Source: Candidatus Pacearchaeota archaeon
GTDB taxonomy: Archaea; Nanobdellota; Nanobdellia; Pacearchaeales; GW2011-AR1
NCBI GenBank assembly: GCA_002688165.1
Contig: NZCB01000001.1
Coordinates: 4,000-9,998, forward strand
Direction: 5' to 3'
Length of the DNA: 5,999 nt
Position 1 is the first letter of the stretch. Each line of letters begins with the position of its first letter. The position numbers and the translations under genes were made by a program. The notes under the pieces are model-generated. The model was not told the origin of the DNA. It did not search any database and worked only from the letters and a program-made list of their open reading frames with translations. This document shows, piece by piece, positions 5,068 through 5,999 of this stretch.

Positions 5068-5999
5068 TCTTTCTCCAATTCCTTAATTTCCTCAGCAATT
5101 TCTTTTTCATGCCTATAATCTCTATAAAACAGTATTGCAATAATTCCTAACAGGAATACTACAAATATATCAACTCTATTTTTATATTTTTGCAATTTGC
5201 TTAAATTAAAACTCTCTCCTTCAACAGCCAGTCCAGTTATACCACTCGGTCTAGAATCATCCGTTTGAAAGTTTTCTTCAATATTTTGTTCTTCAACAAT
5301 TTGCTCAACTGGCTCACTAATTATGCTTGGAGTTATAGTTGAACTACTAGAACCACCTCCACCTGAACCTCCGCCCCCACCTCCAGAACCCCCAGAACCA
5401 CTTTCTTCAACAGCATTAATACTAAAACCTCTAGTTTCAGAATTATTGATATTTCCTGCAAGATCTATACAATTAATTTTCCAAGAATAATCTCCGGGTA
5501 CAAAATTATCTGTAAAACTATCATTTAAAACATTATTCTTAGTTTCTTGAATTTCATCATTAATAATAAGGCTACAACTACTTATCTCACTAACATTGAA
5601 ACTAAAAGATAATTCCAAATTATTTGATTCATAACTATTATCATTAATAGGATTAAATAAATTAACAACTGGCAAATTAATATCATAATTTATAATGTTA
5701 CTAGCAACACTAATATTATCATTAGCTTCACATGTCCAATTATAAACTCCTTCATTTGAAAAATTATAATTAAAAACACTACTATTTACAATGCCACTAA
5801 GATTAACGGTCTGACTATATTTTATTTCACTAGAATTTGAAATTTTAAAAGTTAAATTATTAAGTTCTTCTCCAAAATTAGCATTAACAGAACAATTAAA
5901 AATACTCATGTTAGAATTTGTATAAGTATTATTCACAGGATTATTTAATGTAACATATCCATTTAGTGTAGAAATAGAAAAATTACTATCTGCATATGC
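5064..5999 (-). CDS. Membrane-anchored surface protein with Ig-like modules, C-terminal part (5' end beyond window)
   Basis: The frame is open to the right edge, so the true start lies outside; 311 residues are visible. A GTG at 5936 is an internal Val codon of an unbroken domain (LNNPVNNTYTNS), not a start. Two diverged beta-sandwich modules are visible, at about 15-108 and 109-195. Each begins with a 'V-x-L-x-x-P' strand and ends with a 'W-x-C/N' strand; the second has DYSWKINCIDLAGN, typical of Ig-like repeats in DPANN surface proteins. A dozen or more N-x-S/T sequons suggest an N-glycosylated exterior. A Gly/Ser linker follows at about 200-220, then a Glu-rich stretch, SGITGLAVEG, one membrane helix (about 276-292, DIFVVFLLGIIAILF) and a charged 18-residue tail, predicted cytoplasmic. 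Function is unknown; adhesion or an S-layer-like role is a guess. It overlaps pop5 by ATGA. Confidence 0.8.
   Translation of the reverse strand, partial: AYADSNFSISTLNGYVTLNNPVNNTYTNSNMSIFNCSVNANFGEELNNLTFKISNSSEIKYSQTVNLSGIVNSSVFNYNFSNEGVYNWTCEANDNISVASNIINYDINLPVVNLFNPINDNSYESNNLELSFSFNVSEISSCSLIINDEIQETKNNVLNDSFTDNFVPGDYSWKINCIDLAGNINNSETRGFSINAVEESGSGGSGGGGGGSGGGGSSSSTITPSIISEPVEQIVEEQNIEENFQTDDSRPSGITGLAVEGESFNLSKLQKYKNRVDIFVVFLLGIIAILFYRDYRHEKEIAEEIKELEKE
5073..5076 (-). promoter_or_regulatory. Shine-Dalgarno motif for rnp2/pop5
   Basis: The minus strand reads GGAG followed by AAAGA and then ATG, a 5-nt spacer. It sits in the 3' end of the surface-protein gene (Leu-Glu-Lys-Glu codons). 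It supports the ATG at 5067 and, with the ATGA overlap, efficient initiation or reinitiation on pop5. Confidence 0.5.

Overview
The window is AT-rich and reads as one archaeal gene cluster, essentially all on the minus strand, so transcription runs from high to low coordinates. The core is the conserved archaeal proteasome/exosome superoperon: pop5 (RNase P protein), psmA (20S proteasome alpha), SBDS (ribosome maturation factor), rrp4, rrp41 and rrp42 (RNA exosome). It is followed by rpoK (RNA polymerase subunit Rpo6) and the first codons of a probable enolase gene. Several traits suggest a DPANN-type archaeon of the Woesearchaeota/Pacearchaeota kind: AT-richness, tightly overlapping genes, apparently leaderless promoters, and a neighbouring surface protein with Ig-like modules, a Gly/Ser linker and a terminal 'ITGLAV'-plus-membrane-helix anchor. 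The lineage is an inference.

Layout in transcription order: the C-terminal part of a membrane-anchored, sequon-rich surface protein (cut by the right edge) overlaps pop5 by ATGA. A gap of about 130 nt holds two candidate TATA boxes and a perfect 8-bp hairpin. Then come psmA, a possible 19-codon mini-ORF fitting exactly between psmA and SBDS, SBDS, a csrA-like gene, rrp4, rrp41, rrp42, a rpoK promoter, rpoK, an eno-type promoter and the 5' end of eno. Junctions from psmA to rrp42 are overlaps (TAATG, ATGA, 8 nt) or gaps of a few bases, apart from the 55 nt between psmA and SBDS.

The most striking item is at 2882-3214. It encodes a clear homologue of CsrA/RsmA, the bacterial RNA-binding translational regulator. 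It keeps the canonical RNA-binding residues and carries an unrecognised C-terminal extension of about 54 residues. It lies between SBDS and rrp4 with the same tight overlaps as its archaeal neighbours, so it looks like a stable operon member and not contamination or a chimera. A bacterial-type post-transcriptional regulator inside the archaeal RNA-degradation and ribosome-maturation operon suggests an acquired regulatory system. GGA motifs in the psmA leader, one of them in a hairpin loop, are speculative candidates for its targets.

Together the genes cover RNA processing and decay (Pop5, Rrp4/41/42), ribosome maturation (SBDS), protein turnover (PsmA) and transcription (Rpo6), with CsrA as the foreign element. 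No tRNA, rRNA, CRISPR array or insertion sequence was seen.
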